From: Branchiostoma floridae
Taxonomy: Eukaryota > Chordata > Leptocardii > Amphioxiformes > Branchiostomatidae
NCBI RefSeq assembly: GCF_000003815.2
Contig: NC_049996.1
Coordinates: 4,061,164 to 4,081,775, forward strand
DNA: 20,612 bases
Direction of reading: 5' to 3'
Below the pieces are notes generated by a model. It worked only from the letters and a program-made list of their open reading frames with translations, did not search any database and was not told the origin of the DNA. Of the stretch, positions 1 to 20,612 are shown one piece after another. The position numbers were made by a program, and so were the translations under genes. The number at the start of each line of letters is the position of its first letter. Position 1 is the first letter of the stretch.

Positions 1-14
1 TAGACTATACTTAC

Positions 15-20603
<20,589 letters not shown>

Positions 20604-20612
20604 CTACCCCAA

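Overview
The window is animal (metazoan) nuclear DNA dominated by one large gene on the minus strand. Twenty-six short coding exons with GT..AG borders and matching intron phases join into about 880 residues of an ABC transporter of subfamily C. The closest resemblance is to the sulfonylurea-receptor type (ABCC8/ABCC9, SUR). Both ends of the gene lie outside the window: TMD0/TMD1 lie beyond the right edge, and the last NBD2 exon(s), from the H-loop on, beyond the left edge. The many small exons, very dense MITE, foldback and LINE debris, and a SUR-like gene together suggest an invertebrate deuterostome such as a lancelet (Branchiostoma). This species guess is inference.

Layout from right to left, in gene order. 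Exon w1 (20.6 kb) is the linker into NBD1. Exons w2-w8 (19.9-16.65 kb) encode NBD1, with Walker A, Q-loop, LSGGQ signature, Walker B and H-loop. Exons w9-w10 (15.5-14.3 kb) encode the cytosolic linker, which carries an in-frame 39-bp tandem duplication. Exons w11-w18 (13.7-4.0 kb) encode TMD2, and w19-w20 (3.5-2.8 kb) the lead into NBD2. Exons w21-w26 (2.2-0.015 kb) encode NBD2 up to just before the H-loop histidine. Every exon joins its neighbour in frame. There is one in-frame TAG in w11, and the donor of w8 is uncertain.

The introns hold the other content. There is a 2.3-kb degenerate LINE in sense opposite to the gene (10.2-12.6 kb). Three smaller LINE 3' pieces lie near 14.9, 18.3 and 19.5 kb. 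A 475-bp mariner-like MITE has TA duplications (9.6-10.1 kb). A 304-bp element with 68-bp inverted repeats and a 9-bp target duplication (13.0-13.3 kb) sits inside a GC-rich repeat that has a second, inverted copy at 3.8-4.0 kb. A 250-bp MITE (4.86-5.11 kb) has a relative at 14.8-15.3 kb that is itself split by a LINE fragment. A foldback insertion at 9.07-9.31 kb duplicated 17 bp spanning the splice donor of exon w12. Several tandem repeats and a 100-N assembly gap complete the picture.

I found no tRNA, rRNA, CRISPR array, operon or other prokaryotic feature. I saw no wholly new system. The points most worth checking are the premature stop, the duplicated putative phospho-linker and the transposon insertions that touch splice sites.
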